DNA of 64,000 bases from DASZUK01 sp963844575 (lineage in GTDB: Bacteria; Actinomycetota; Acidimicrobiia; Acidimicrobiales; RAAP-2). The translations under genes were made by a program, and so were the position numbers. Location: contig CAWJOU010000005.1 in assembly GCA_963844575.1 (NCBI GenBank), forward strand, positions 434,001-498,000, given 5' to 3'. Positions 25,949 through 34,092 of the stretch are shown here, piece after piece; position 1 is the stretch's first letter; each line of letters opens with the position of its first letter. The notes beneath the pieces were generated by a model. It worked only from the letters and a program-made list of their open reading frames with translations. It had not been told where the DNA came from and searched no databases.

Positions 25949-27289
25949 ATGAGCGCGATCCTCGACGCCGTCGTCGAGGGAGCGGGGGGCGACGACCTCC
26001 TCTCCCTCCCCCTGCCGGAGACGTACCGAGCGGCCTTCGTCCGGCGGGACGAGGTCGGGATGTTCGAGGGGGTGGAGTCGGCGGACAAGGACCCACGCAA
26101 GTCGCTGCACGTCGGCGACGTGGCGCTGCCGGAGCTGGCGCCGGACGAGGCGTACGTGGCGGTGATGGCGTCGTCGATCAACTTCAACACGGTCTGGACG
26201 TCGATCTTCGAGCCGCTGCCGACGTTCGGCTTCCTCGACCGGCTCGGTCGGGAGAGCGTCTGGGGGGCGCGGCACGCGCTCGACTACCACGTCGTCGGCT
26301 CGGACGCCTCGGGCGTCGTCCTGCGCACCGGGTCGCTCGTCCGGAACTGGAAAGCGGGCGACAGGGTCACGGTCCACTGCAACTACGTCGACGACCAGGA
26401 CCCGTCCGCGCACGACGATTCGATGCTGGCCGCGAACCAGCGGATCTGGGGGTTCGAGTCGAACTTCGGCGGCCTGGCGGACATCGCGGTCGTCAAGGCG
26501 AACCAGCTCATGCCCAAGCCGGCCCACCTGAGCTGGGAGGAGGCGGCGGTCCCGGCGCTGTGCAACTCGACCGCGTACCGGATGCTCGTCTCGCACAACG
26601 GGAAGCCGGTGACGCAAGGCGACCGGGTGCTCGTCTGGGGGGCGAGCGGTGGCCTCGGCAGCTTCGCGGTGCAGTACGTGCTCAACGCCGGCGGCATCCC
26701 GATCGGCGTCGTCTCGTCGCCGGACAAGGTGGCGCTGCTGCACGGGCTCGGCGTCGAGGCGGTCATCGACCGCCAGGCGGCGGGCTACCGGTTCTGGAAG
26801 GACGAGCACACGCAGGACGAGTCGGAGTGGCGGCGGTTCGGCAAGGACATCCGGGCGCTCGTCGGCGAGGACCCGGACATCGTCTTCGAGCACCCGGGGC
26901 GCCAGACGATGGGCGCGTCGGTCTTCGCGTGCAAGCGGGCCGGCACGGTCGTCACGTGCGCGGCGACGTCGGGCTACATGATCGAGTACGACAATCGGCA
27001 CCTCTGGATGAAGCTGAAGACGATCAAGGGGTCGCATTTCGCGAACTATCGGGAGGCGTGGGACGCGAACCGGCTGGTGGCGGAGGGGAAGATCGTCCCA
27101 CCGCTCTCCAAGACGTTCCCGCTGACCGAGGTCGGCGAGGCCGCGTACCAGGTGCACCACAACCTCCACGAGGGCAAGATCGGCGTCCGCTGCCTCGCCC
27201 CGGCCGACGGGCTCGGCATCGACGACCCGGCGCGGCGGGCCGAGATCGGCGAGGACCGACTGACGCTGTTCCGGCGGGCCGGCGCATGA
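25949..27289 (+). CDS. ccr: Crotonyl-CoA carboxylase/reductase
   Basis: Ccr reductively carboxylates crotonyl-CoA with NADPH and CO2 to ethylmalonyl-CoA. The 446-residue MDR-superfamily protein opens MSAILDAVVEG and has the family segments SSINFNTVWTSIFEP, RHALDYHVVGSDASG, CNYVDDQDPSAHDDSM, the NADPH loop WGASGGLGSFAVQY and FEHPGRQTMGASVF. It overlaps mce by 4 bases (ATGA). The partner genes suggest either the ethylmalonyl-CoA pathway or supply of ethylmalonyl-CoA to a polyketide synthase; no other pathway genes are in the window. Confidence 0.95.
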   Translation: MSAILDAVVEGAGGDDLLSLPLPETYRAAFVRRDEVGMFEGVESADKDPRKSLHVGDVALPELAPDEAYVAVMASSINFNTVWTSIFEPLPTFGFLDRLGRESVWGARHALDYHVVGSDASGVVLRTGSLVRNWKAGDRVTVHCNYVDDQDPSAHDDSMLAANQRIWGFESNFGGLADIAVVKANQLMPKPAHLSWEEAAVPALCNSTAYRMLVSHNGKPVTQGDRVLVWGASGGLGSFAVQYVLNAGGIPIGVVSSPDKVALLHGLGVEAVIDRQAAGYRFWKDEHTQDESEWRRFGKDIRALVGEDPDIVFEHPGRQTMGASVFACKRAGTVVTCAATSGYMIEYDNRHLWMKLKTIKGSHFANYREAWDANRLVAEGKIVPPLSKTFPLTEVGEAAYQVHHNLHEGKIGVRCLAPADGLGIDDPARRAEIGEDRLTLFRRAGA

Positions 27290-27720
27290 GCGACAACCCG
27301 GGGACCAGGAGCGCAGGCGGCCTGCTGACGGAGATCGACCACGTCGCCATCGCGGTCAACGACCTCGACGCGGCGATCGACTGGTACGAGACGGTCTTCG
27401 GGGCGACGGTCGAGCACCGCGAGCGGATCGAGAAGGACGGGGTCGACGAGGCGCTGCTGCGGGTGGCCGACTCGTACGTCCAGCTGCTCACGCCGTTCCG
27501 GGACGACTCGACGGTGGCGAAGTACCTCGCCGCCAAGGGCGAGGGCCTCCACCACGTCGGCTACCGGGTCGCCGACTGCGCGGTGGCGCTCCAAGCCGTG
27601 AAGGACGCCGGTGGCCGGGTCATCGACGAGGTGCCGCGCCCGGGCTCGCGGGGGACGACGGTGGCGTTCGTCCACCCGAAGACGTCGTTCGGCACGCTCA
27701 TCGAGCTGGTCCAGGAGTAG
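27286..27720 (+). CDS. mce: Methylmalonyl-CoA (ethylmalonyl-CoA) epimerase
   Basis: The 144-residue VOC-fold protein has TEIDHVAIAVNDLDAAIDWY at the start with metal His, GEGLHHVGYRV in the middle and FVHPKTSFGTLIELVQE at the end, the methylmalonyl-CoA epimerase signature. Overlap with ccr indicates co-translation and suggests it also racemises ethylmalonyl-CoA, as known for this family. Confidence 0.93.
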   Translation: MSDNPGTRSAGGLLTEIDHVAIAVNDLDAAIDWYETVFGATVEHRERIEKDGVDEALLRVADSYVQLLTPFRDDSTVAKYLAAKGEGLHHVGYRVADCAVALQAVKDAGGRVIDEVPRPGSRGTTVAFVHPKTSFGTLIELVQE

Positions 27721-27721
27721 G

Positions 27722-27750
27722 CCCCCCGCGGGGGGAAGCCCCCCGGCTTC
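27722..27750 (+). terminator. Probable terminator after ccr-mce
   Basis: A G/C palindrome (27722-27735) runs into a hairpin with stem GAAGCC/GGCTTC and loop CCCC (27735-27750). No T-tract follows, but the position just after the mce stop and before a convergent gene fits termination. Confidence 0.45.
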
Positions 27751-27809
27751 GGTCCGTGGCGGGATGATGCCCGGGAGAGAAGCTGAAGAGCAGAATGCCC
27801 GGAGCTGCG

Positions 27810-28199
27810 TCAGATGCGTTCAGCTGCTGCCAGCAGTGCCGCCGCTGCACGACCGGCTCGCTTTTGATCGGCTGCCGAGGTGATCATTGCGCTGTAGCCG
27901 GCCCGCGCCTTCATGTCGAGAAGGACGTTGAGCTGTTTGGCAGCAGACTTGTCGACCGAGGCGAGAAGGGACACTGCGGCCGCGTGGTTGTCGCCGGTAC
28001 TGTGCTTGCCGAGCCGGGTGCAGCAGATCACGTCGGCAGCGGCGACGCCGGCGTGAACGCACAAGGTGACGTAGGCATCGGCGATCTCCTCGTCTTCCTC
28101 GGCCATCGTTGCAATCAGGCCGGCGGCCGCCAAGAACGGCTGGGCCTTCCTCAGACGGCCGTCCCTGGTGGATCTCGGGCAAGGCTTGGTGTCAGCCAT
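27810..28199 (-). CDS. HEPN-domain protein, probable toxin of NT-HEPN module
   Basis: The 129-residue helical protein is encoded directly behind a nucleotidyltransferase with an 8-base overlap (ATGGCTGA). The segment containing RLGKHSTGDNHAAAVSLL and the following KARAGYSAMI match the usual layout of HEPN proteins paired with minimal nucleotidyltransferases, where the HEPN protein is an RNase and the NT neutralises it by AMPylation; the exact Rx4-6H motif is not clean here. A truncated copy of this gene is at 12395-12442. Confidence 0.65.
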   Translation of the reverse strand: MADTKPCPRSTRDGRLRKAQPFLAAAGLIATMAEEDEEIADAYVTLCVHAGVAAADVICCTRLGKHSTGDNHAAAVSLLASVDKSAAKQLNVLLDMKARAGYSAMITSAADQKRAGRAAAALLAAAERI

Positions 28200-28833
28200 C
28201 GATGGCCGCCTGTTCCTTCCTGGCCCGCGCCAGGTAGCTCCGGGACCCGAACAGGGTCAGGCCATCGGCTCGCACCTCGCGCAACACGCGGGCACGCTGT
28301 TCCAGGCCCGTGCGGACCTCTTCCTGGCCGAGCTCGAACACCCGCGCATCGTTCCCCGTCCAGCGGTGCACACGCTGACTCAATCCGTCGAGCTGGGCCC
28401 GCCACTCGCCGTCGTCGATGTCGACGGTGTCCGGCCGGACCACGAAGAGATCGATGTCGCTCTCCTCGGTCATGTCACCACGAGCGGCCGAGCCGAAGAG
28501 CGCGGCGAAGGTTGGATGAACCCTCCACGAACGCATGTCGGCGGCCATCCGGGACAGGAGCTCGGAACGCAAAGCGGCCAGGCCAACGACGTACGGCGCG
28601 GCAAGGTGATCACGATTGAGGGTGTAGACATCGGCCTGCCCGACCCGATGTGCGATGACCGTCCCCTGGCCGACGAGACGATGCAGCGCCTTGCGGACCC
28701 CGCTCTCGGAGTGTCTCCCGGCGAGCTGGTGAACCTGCCGGCCGGTGAACGCCCCGTCGGCACCAGCGAGTACGGCCAGGACATCCCCGTCGACGCTCGG
28801 GGTGACCACCCCGAGCGGTCTGGCCAGGTCCAC
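28192..28833 (-). CDS. MNT-type nucleotidyltransferase with winged-helix N-terminus, probable antitoxin
   Basis: The 213-residue protein has an N-terminal winged helix (FTGRQVHQLAGRHSESGVRK, probably DNA-binding, 30-100) and a polymerase-beta-like nucleotidyltransferase domain with GSAARGDMTEESDIDL (GSx-n-DxD). In NT-HEPN systems such proteins transfer AMP to the HEPN toxin. The GTG start at 28833 is 7 bases after a TATAGT box, so the message is probably leaderless and there is no Shine-Dalgarno site. The winged helix may repress its own promoter. A decayed paralogue lies at 11836-12402. Confidence 0.85.
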   Translation of the reverse strand: MDLARPLGVVTPSVDGDVLAVLAGADGAFTGRQVHQLAGRHSESGVRKALHRLVGQGTVIAHRVGQADVYTLNRDHLAAPYVVGLAALRSELLSRMAADMRSWRVHPTFAALFGSAARGDMTEESDIDLFVVRPDTVDIDDGEWRAQLDGLSQRVHRWTGNDARVFELGQEEVRTGLEQRARVLREVRADGLTLFGSRSYLARARKEQAAIDG

Positions 28834-28840
28834 GTGTCAC

Positions 28841-28846
28841 ACTATA
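28841..28846 (-). promoter_or_regulatory. -10 box (TATAGT) of the NT-HEPN module
   Basis: TATAGT on the minus strand followed by exactly 7 bases and the GTG start. The surrounding 30 bases are AT-rich. Confidence 0.65.
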
Positions 28847-29038
28847 GTACGGATATCCTTTGAATAGTAAGACAACTCCAACCTGGGCCACGGACGGCGA
28901 CGCGTGCCGGGACCCGGGCCCAGGTGACGGCCGTATCGGTCCCGGTGACCGTCACCGTCGGGTAACCGATCCGCGGGGACCGGGGAGGGCGCCCATCTCT
29001 CTGGCCAGCTGCTACCGGCTATCCGGCCCTTGGCCGGT

Positions 29039-29827
29039 TCAGCCGGCGCAGACGGACGCGCCGCTCGTGCCGACGCTGATGCCGAGGCCGCCGGCGCTCG
29101 AGCCGATCGACACCGATCCCGAACCGCTGGCCGGCACGCTGCCGCTGCTCGGCAGCGACGGGGTCGACAGGCAGGTCGGCCCGCCGGTCGTCGGCAGGCC
29201 GGGGAGCCCCGTGGTCGGCAATCCCGGCAGTCCGGTCGTGGGCAGGCTCGGCAGCCCGGTGGTTGGCAGCCCGGTCGTCGGCAAGCCGGGCAATCCAGTC
29301 GTTGGCAATCCGGTCGTCGGCAGGCCGGGCAGCGACGGGGCCGACGGCGTCGTCGTCGCCACTGTCGTCGACGAGCTGCTCGACGGGGGCGACGGCGCGG
29401 CGCCGGTAGCCGAAGGCGACGGGAGGTTGGCCCCACCGGAGCCGGAGCCCCTGGCGGTCACCCCGCCTCCGGTACCGGAGCCCGAGACGTGGGCGCCGTT
29501 GCCGCTGACGCCGGACACGAGGTGGGCGCTGTCGGTCCCGCCGGACGGCAACGACGGCTGCCCGCCGGGCAGCGTCGGAATGGACCCGGGCAGCGTCGGC
29601 AGGAGGCCGTTGGGCAGTGACGGCGTGTCGCTGGTCAGCAGCGACCGGACCGCGGCCGGGGCGACTGCGGTCCCGGCCCCGAGGCCGCCGAGCAGGGCGC
29701 CGACGGCCGCCGCCGCGACGCCGCCGGTCGCGATGGCGGCCGCGCCACGGTGCCGGCGGTACCACCGCCCGGCCGCCGGTACTGCCGCGGTCTCGTCGCC
29801 ACGGTGGCTGGTCTCTTCGGTGCTCAT
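29039..29827 (-). CDS. Membrane protein with seven LPTTG repeats, next to a sortase
   Basis: A 262-residue protein with a short charged N-terminus, one membrane segment (about 28-60, Ala/Gly/Val-rich), a Ser/Gly/Pro-rich outer region, and then a block with seven LPTTG pentapeptides separated by LPG or LPS (about 166-215). LPxTG is the classical sortase recognition sequence, and a sortase gene lies just upstream in the same operon. There is no C-terminal hydrophobic anchor, so it is not a normal cell-wall sorting signal; two Cys near the end could pair. Start: ATG at 29827 with AAGGGAG upstream. Function unknown; a multi-site sortase substrate or wall spacer is an inference. Confidence 0.75.
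   Translation of the reverse strand: MSTEETSHRGDETAAVPAAGRWYRRHRGAAAIATGGVAAAAVGALLGGLGAGTAVAPAAVRSLLTSDTPSLPNGLLPTLPGSIPTLPGGQPSLPSGGTDSAHLVSGVSGNGAHVSGSGTGGGVTARGSGSGGANLPSPSATGAAPSPPSSSSSTTVATTTPSAPSLPGLPTTGLPTTGLPGLPTTGLPTTGLPSLPTTGLPGLPTTGLPGLPTTGGPTCLSTPSLPSSGSVPASGSGSVSIGSSAGGLGISVGTSGASVCAG
29183..29332. repeat. LPTTG-encoding tandem repeat
   Basis: Tandem DNA repeats encode seven LPTTG motifs with LPG or LPS spacers. Unit lengths alternate between 15 and 24 bases, all multiples of three, so copy number can change without a frameshift. Confidence 0.85.
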
Positions 29828-29898
29828 GGTGGTGACTCCCTTCATCTCGTGCGCATCTCGTCGGACGGGTCAGGTCGGCAGTGTCAGGCCGGTGCCAA

Positions 29899-31047
29899 TC
29901 AGGCCGGCACCAGTGTCCAGGTGCCGATCCGGACGGTCGACCCCTGCACGGGCGTCGTCACGGTCTCGGCGTAGGTACCGGGAGCGGCACCGCCGGCGAG
30001 GGTGACGGTCGTCCGCAGGACGACCTGGGAGACCGCACCGTCGGTCGAATCGATCTCGACGTCGAGCGGTGAGTCGTGGCCGGTGACGGTGGCCCCCGGC
30101 AACGGCCCGGGCATCGGGCCGGTGGCGATCGCCGACCACCAGTCGGATCGCTGGTCGGCCGCCGCGTGGAGCCCGCCGAAGTAGGCCTCCAAGGCCGCGG
30201 CCTCCAGGGCGAGCGGACCCGGCGACTGCTCCCAAGCCGGCGACGTCTGGCCGGCCAGCGTCATCGTGCCCATCGGCGCCTCGTTCTGCGCCAGCGTCAG
30301 CCCCTGGGCGACCAGGTCGGGCGGGGCCGGGACGGCGTAGGACACCTGGTCCTGCGGCGAGAGCGCCGGCGAGCCGGCGATCGAAGGGGCCGGACCGGTC
30401 GACTCGGTCGCGGTCACGAGCAGTCGCTGGGTGGTGAAGAACAGCGCGTTCGGCGGGTAGCAGGTGTCGAGGACCATCGTCGGCGACGCGCTGTCGCCCA
30501 CCGCGGCACCCTGCGTGACGACCTGCTGCTCCGTGACGGTGTACGTCACCGTGCTGCAAGCGGTCTGGTACACGACCTGGTCGCCGGGCTGGAGCTGACC
30601 GAGGTGCACGAAGTAGCTCACGTCGTGGGCCAAGAAGACGGCCGTACCGGACTGGCCCGGCCAGACCGATGTGGCGTCGTGCCCGACGGCCACCGCCAGC
30701 TGTGTGTCCGCGGTGCCCTCCTCGACCGGCGCCGTGAGATGGAGCGCCGGGATCCGCAGCGTGCCGGCGAGCTGGCCGATCGTCGGCGACGCCACGACGC
30801 AGGGCTGGCCGTGCGTCGCCGCCCGGGCCTGCCGCTGGCTGGCCAGCAGCGTGTGCGTGGCCTGCCGGCGGTGGGTCTGCCAGCCGGTGGCGTAGCCGGC
30901 CAGCCCGAGCGCACCCCAGATCAGGCCGACGCCGAGCACGGTGACGAGCACCCGTCGTCGCCGGCCGGTCCGGACGGGGCCCACGGCCTTGGCCAACACC
31001 GCGTCGGCCGCCGCGACGTTGGCTGACATGGCGTTGGCCAACACCGC
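29899..31047 (-). CDS. Sortase (class D/E-like transpeptidase)
   Basis: The 382-residue protein has a cytoplasmic basic N-terminus (RTGRRRR), a membrane segment (33-52), and a sortase core starting with LRIPALHLTAPVEEGT. The catalytic triad is visible: His140 in VFLAHDVSYF, Cys195 in VLDTCYPPN and Arg207 in TTQRLLV. The C-terminal ~150 residues extend past the core and are unusual. It cleaves a sorting motif and attaches the protein to the wall. Start: GTG at 31047 with GAGGAG 6 bases upstream. It lies between a putative substrate gene and the LPTTG-repeat gene on the same strand, so the three are probably one operon. Confidence 0.88.
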   Translation of the reverse strand, partial: AVLANAMSANVAAADAVLAKAVGPVRTGRRRRVLVTVLGVGLIWGALGLAGYATGWQTHRRQATHTLLASQRQARAATHGQPCVVASPTIGQLAGTLRIPALHLTAPVEEGTADTQLAVAVGHDATSVWPGQSGTAVFLAHDVSYFVHLGQLQPGDQVVYQTACSTVTYTVTEQQVVTQGAAVGDSASPTMVLDTCYPPNALFFTTQRLLVTATESTGPAPSIAGSPALSPQDQVSYAVPAPPDLVAQGLTLAQNEAPMGTMTLAGQTSPAWEQSPGPLALEAAALEAYFGGLHAAADQRSDWWSAIATGPMPGPLPGATVTGHDSPLDVEIDSTDGAVSQVVLRTTVTLAGGAAPGTYAETVTTPVQGSTVRIGTWTLVPA

Positions 31048-31084
31048 GTGCTCCTCGCCCGGTTCCCGTTCGCCCGCCACCTGG

Positions 31085-32527
31085 TCACTGGGTTTGCCGC
31101 CGGGCCGGCCCCGAGACCGGAGGGGGAACGGAGGAGGTCCCGGTGGCCGGGCCCGGCGGCAGGTCGCCTGCTGCATGGCGGCGGGCGAATTTGGTAGTGA
31201 GGTGGGCAAAGTCGGCCAGCCGGCGCCGGGCCACCAGCCCGATCCCGGTGAGCAGCGCCAGGCCGAGCAGGGCGATCGGCAGCGGTCCCGACCAGAGCTC
31301 GCCGGTGTGCACCGTCGTGACCCCGGGCACGGCCGCCGCCGTCGCGACCGGCACGACCGCGGCGGTCGTCGGGGTGACCGGCGCAGCGGCCGTCGCCACC
31401 GCCGGTGCTGTGCCGGTCGCCGTGCTGGCGGCCGAGGCGATCTGGACGTCGAGCCCGCCGTCGGTCTCTGTCGAGCCGGCACCGAGCCCCTGCAGGGCGT
31501 CGATCGTCAGCCCGCTGGCGGTGGCCGAGCCCTTCCCGCTCCCGGATGTGGCGGAACCGGAGCCGACCGCCACGGTCGTCTGCAACGGCGTCCCGGCCAG
31601 GAACGTCTGTGACTGGCCGGGCGCCACGGTCACGGTCTGCGGGCCGCCGGCCGGTGGGTTGACGGTGACGCTGACGACACCGGGTGTGTCGGTGGCGGTG
31701 ACCTGAGCGGTCGAGCGGGCGAGGGAGGTGGTCGTCGTGGCCTTGCCGGCGACGACGGTCAGCAGTGGGCCGCCGCCGGCGCCGAGGCCCTTCAGGACGC
31801 CGATCTGGGTCCCCTGGACCTGCGTCGTCGCGGTGGCCGTTGTCGCCGTGGCCGTGACGCTCGAGGTCGACGCCCCGACTGTGGCGTCGACGAGCGCGCT
31901 GATCGAGCTGTTCGCGGCCGCCGCGAGATCGACGAGGACTGTGCCCAACGGGAGCCCGGTCGACGGCAGGGCGGGGAGCGGGACGTTGCCGAGCACGCCT
32001 TCCAGGGCGGTGGCCAGCGCGCTGCCCGGGTCGACCGGGATCGGCAGGGCGCTCGTCGGCGCACCGACGGTGAGGCTGGCGATGCTGCCGCTGGCCGACG
32101 CGGTCGGGAGGCCGTTGCCGTCCTGCGACGCGGTGGCTGTGCTGCAGCCGATGCCGAGGTCTACGAGCGAGCCGACCGGCGCCGGGAACGGCGTCGTCGG
32201 CTGGGCGCACTGACGGGTCAGCGACTGTGACGCATTGGCCGACGGCGCGGTCGCCTTCTGGTCGGAGACGACGGCCGGCGTCAGCTCGCCGACCCCCTCG
32301 GCCATCGCCGCCGCGCCCTGGCCAGCCGAGGCGGACGACGTCCCGCCGACCAGGCTCGTCCCGGCGACGGTGATCTTCAGCGCGGTGCCCGTCGCCTTCA
32401 CCGTGTACGGCGCCCCCGAGTCCGCACCGGCGTCAGCCGCCGCGCCGAGGGCGACCACGCCAAGGGCGGTGAACGAACCGAGGGCGATGGCCGTTCCGAG
32501 CCTCCCGATTCTCGTCACGTTCCTCAT
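31085..32527 (-). CDS. Secreted protein with sortase-like C-terminal anchor
   Basis: A 480-residue exported protein: signal peptide (1-35), a long Ala/Thr/Val/Gly-rich region, and a C-terminus that looks like a sorting signal: VHTGE (406-410), a hydrophobic stretch (414-433) and RRR, followed by a 45-residue cytoplasmic tail that is longer than usual. An internal LPSTG is at 187-191. The VHTGE-type motif differs from LPxTG but fits the [LI]xxTG pattern only partly, so processing by the neighbouring sortase is inferred. Start: ATG with GGGGGA upstream. The gene begins the operon and is divergent from the sigma factor. Confidence 0.8.
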   Translation of the reverse strand: MRNVTRIGRLGTAIALGSFTALGVVALGAAADAGADSGAPYTVKATGTALKITVAGTSLVGGTSSASAGQGAAAMAEGVGELTPAVVSDQKATAPSANASQSLTRQCAQPTTPFPAPVGSLVDLGIGCSTATASQDGNGLPTASASGSIASLTVGAPTSALPIPVDPGSALATALEGVLGNVPLPALPSTGLPLGTVLVDLAAAANSSISALVDATVGASTSSVTATATTATATTQVQGTQIGVLKGLGAGGGPLLTVVAGKATTTTSLARSTAQVTATDTPGVVSVTVNPPAGGPQTVTVAPGQSQTFLAGTPLQTTVAVGSGSATSGSGKGSATASGLTIDALQGLGAGSTETDGGLDVQIASAASTATGTAPAVATAAAPVTPTTAAVVPVATAAAVPGVTTVHTGELWSGPLPIALLGLALLTGIGLVARRRLADFAHLTTKFARRHAAGDLPPGPATGTSSVPPPVSGPARRQTQ

Positions 32528-32681
32528 CGGCGTCCCCCTTCCAGCTATCGCTGTGGTCTCTTCGTGGAGTCCTCACCCAAGGAACGGGCGCCTCGCGTCG
32601 ACCTTTCGGGACCGCCGGAAAATTTGTTGGACGATCGCGCTACCCTCGTTAGGCGAGGGGGGTTGGGGGTAGGACAGGGAC

Positions 32682-34061
32682 GTGTCACCCGAACCGGCGC
32701 CGCAACGGCAGCGATCGGCTGGTCTCGACGGGACGGTCGACCTCGCCCGCGACCGTGATCTCGTCGAACGGTGCCAGGCCGGCGACCGGACCGCGTTCGA
32801 GGAGCTCTACCACCGGTACCACCGTCGGCTTTTCCATTTCTGCCTGCGCCGGTTGCACGAGCCGTACGAGGCGGAGGACGCGGTGCAAGAGGCGTTCACG
32901 AAGGCCTGGCGGGCCCTGCCGAGGTTCGCCGGCGAACGGCGGTTCTACCCGTGGCTCACGGTCATCGCCGGGAACGTCTGCACCGACATCCTCCGTCGTC
33001 GCTCGCGGCTGACGCCGGTCGACGACGTCCCCCTGCCGCTCGTCGACGTCGACAGCCGCGACGTCGACGAGCTCGTCCTGCGCGAGGTCGACACGGCGAT
33101 GGTCGTCCAGGCCCTCGGCCGGCTCTCCGACCGGCACCAGCGGGTCCTGCAGCTCCGGGAGGGCTCCGGCTGGACGACCCAGCAGCTCGCCGAGCACGAA
33201 GGGGTGGCCGTGCCGGCGATGGAGACGCTGCTCTGGCGGGCCCGGCAGGCGTTGAAGCGCGAGTTCGCCGCGCTGGCCGAGACCGGCGGCCGCCTCGGGA
33301 TCGCGCTCGGACTGGGAGGGCTGGCACTGCGGCGGTTCGCCTACCGGACGGCGGCGCGGGTCGCCGACCGGGTCCCGATGCTCCAGTCGGTCCGCGGTCC
33401 CGGCGTGCTCGCCGCCTCGCTCGTCGTCGTCGCCGGGGGGGTCGTGGCCGGCGTGGCCACCAGCGGCCAAGCCGGCCCGACGGACAACGTGACGATGCCG
33501 ACGGCCGCCGCGTCCGCCGCGCTCCCCGCCGCGCCCTCGTCGGTGCGGGGCGCGCCGGTCGCCGCCGGCTCGGACCAACCGGTCGGGCCGGCCGCCGCGT
33601 CGACCCCATCGGCCGCCGCGTCGACCCCATCGGCGGCCACACCGGCGACCGCGGTACCGGCCCAGGCGGCCAGCCCCGGGACGAGCCCGGCGAACCGGGG
33701 CTCGGGGCTCGCCGCGCCGACCCTGCCCGGCGTCGCGTCGGCGACCGGTCAGGTCGGCTCCACCGTGTCCTCGGCCGTGGGCAACGTCGGCAGTGCGGTT
33801 TCCGGGGTCGTGAACGGGGCCGGGAGCACTGCGTCGAGCGTCGTCGGCAGCGTCGGCAGCGCGGTCGGCAGCGCGGTCGGTGGCGCGGTCGGTGGCGTCG
33901 GGTCGGCGGCGAGCAGTGTCGTCGGGTCGGCGTCGTCGACGGTGAGCAGCGTCGTGACAGGCCTGGCGGGGACGCTCGGCCACGTCGTCGGCGGCGTCAG
34001 CGGCGAGGCCGGCGGGACGGCCGGTGGGTCGGGCGGCTTGCCCGGCCCGGCCGCCCCCTGA
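32682..34061 (+). CDS. ECF sigma factor fused to a membrane-anchored extracytoplasmic tail
   Basis: Residues 20-105 are sigma-70 region 2 (YHRYHRRLFHFCLRRL, AEDAVQEAFTKAWRAL), and 135-195 region 4 (LSDRHQRVLQLREGSGWT, LLWRARQALKREF). A transmembrane helix at about 241-259 (GVLAASLVVVAGGVVAGVA) is followed by 200 residues of Ala/Ser/Gly/Val low complexity ending with GSVGSAV-type repeats. Soluble ECF sigma factors do not have such a tail; here the anchor may hold the sigma factor at the membrane until release. Start: GTG at 32682. It is divergent from the sortase operon and is its most likely regulator. No anti-sigma gene is adjacent. Confidence 0.9.
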   Translation: MSPEPAPQRQRSAGLDGTVDLARDRDLVERCQAGDRTAFEELYHRYHRRLFHFCLRRLHEPYEAEDAVQEAFTKAWRALPRFAGERRFYPWLTVIAGNVCTDILRRRSRLTPVDDVPLPLVDVDSRDVDELVLREVDTAMVVQALGRLSDRHQRVLQLREGSGWTTQQLAEHEGVAVPAMETLLWRARQALKREFAALAETGGRLGIALGLGGLALRRFAYRTAARVADRVPMLQSVRGPGVLAASLVVVAGGVVAGVATSGQAGPTDNVTMPTAAASAALPAAPSSVRGAPVAAGSDQPVGPAAASTPSAAASTPSAATPATAVPAQAASPGTSPANRGSGLAAPTLPGVASATGQVGSTVSSAVGNVGSAVSGVVNGAGSTASSVVGSVGSAVGSAVGGAVGGVGSAASSVVGSASSTVSSVVTGLAGTLGHVVGGVSGEAGGTAGGSGGLPGPAAP

Positions 34062-34078
34062 TCAGCCTGTGCGGCTGA
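34062..34078. terminator. Small hairpin between convergent genes
   Basis: TCAGCC (34062-34067) pairs with GGCTGA (34073-34078) around TGTGC, immediately after the sigma-factor gene and before the convergent GNAT gene. It is short and lacks a T-tract. Confidence 0.35.
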
Positions 34079-34092
34079 CCGGTGACTAGCAG

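Noticed and set aside
29183..29332. LPTTG as a classical cell-wall sorting signal
   Set aside because: There is no hydrophobic segment and basic tail after it; the motifs are internal and repeated.
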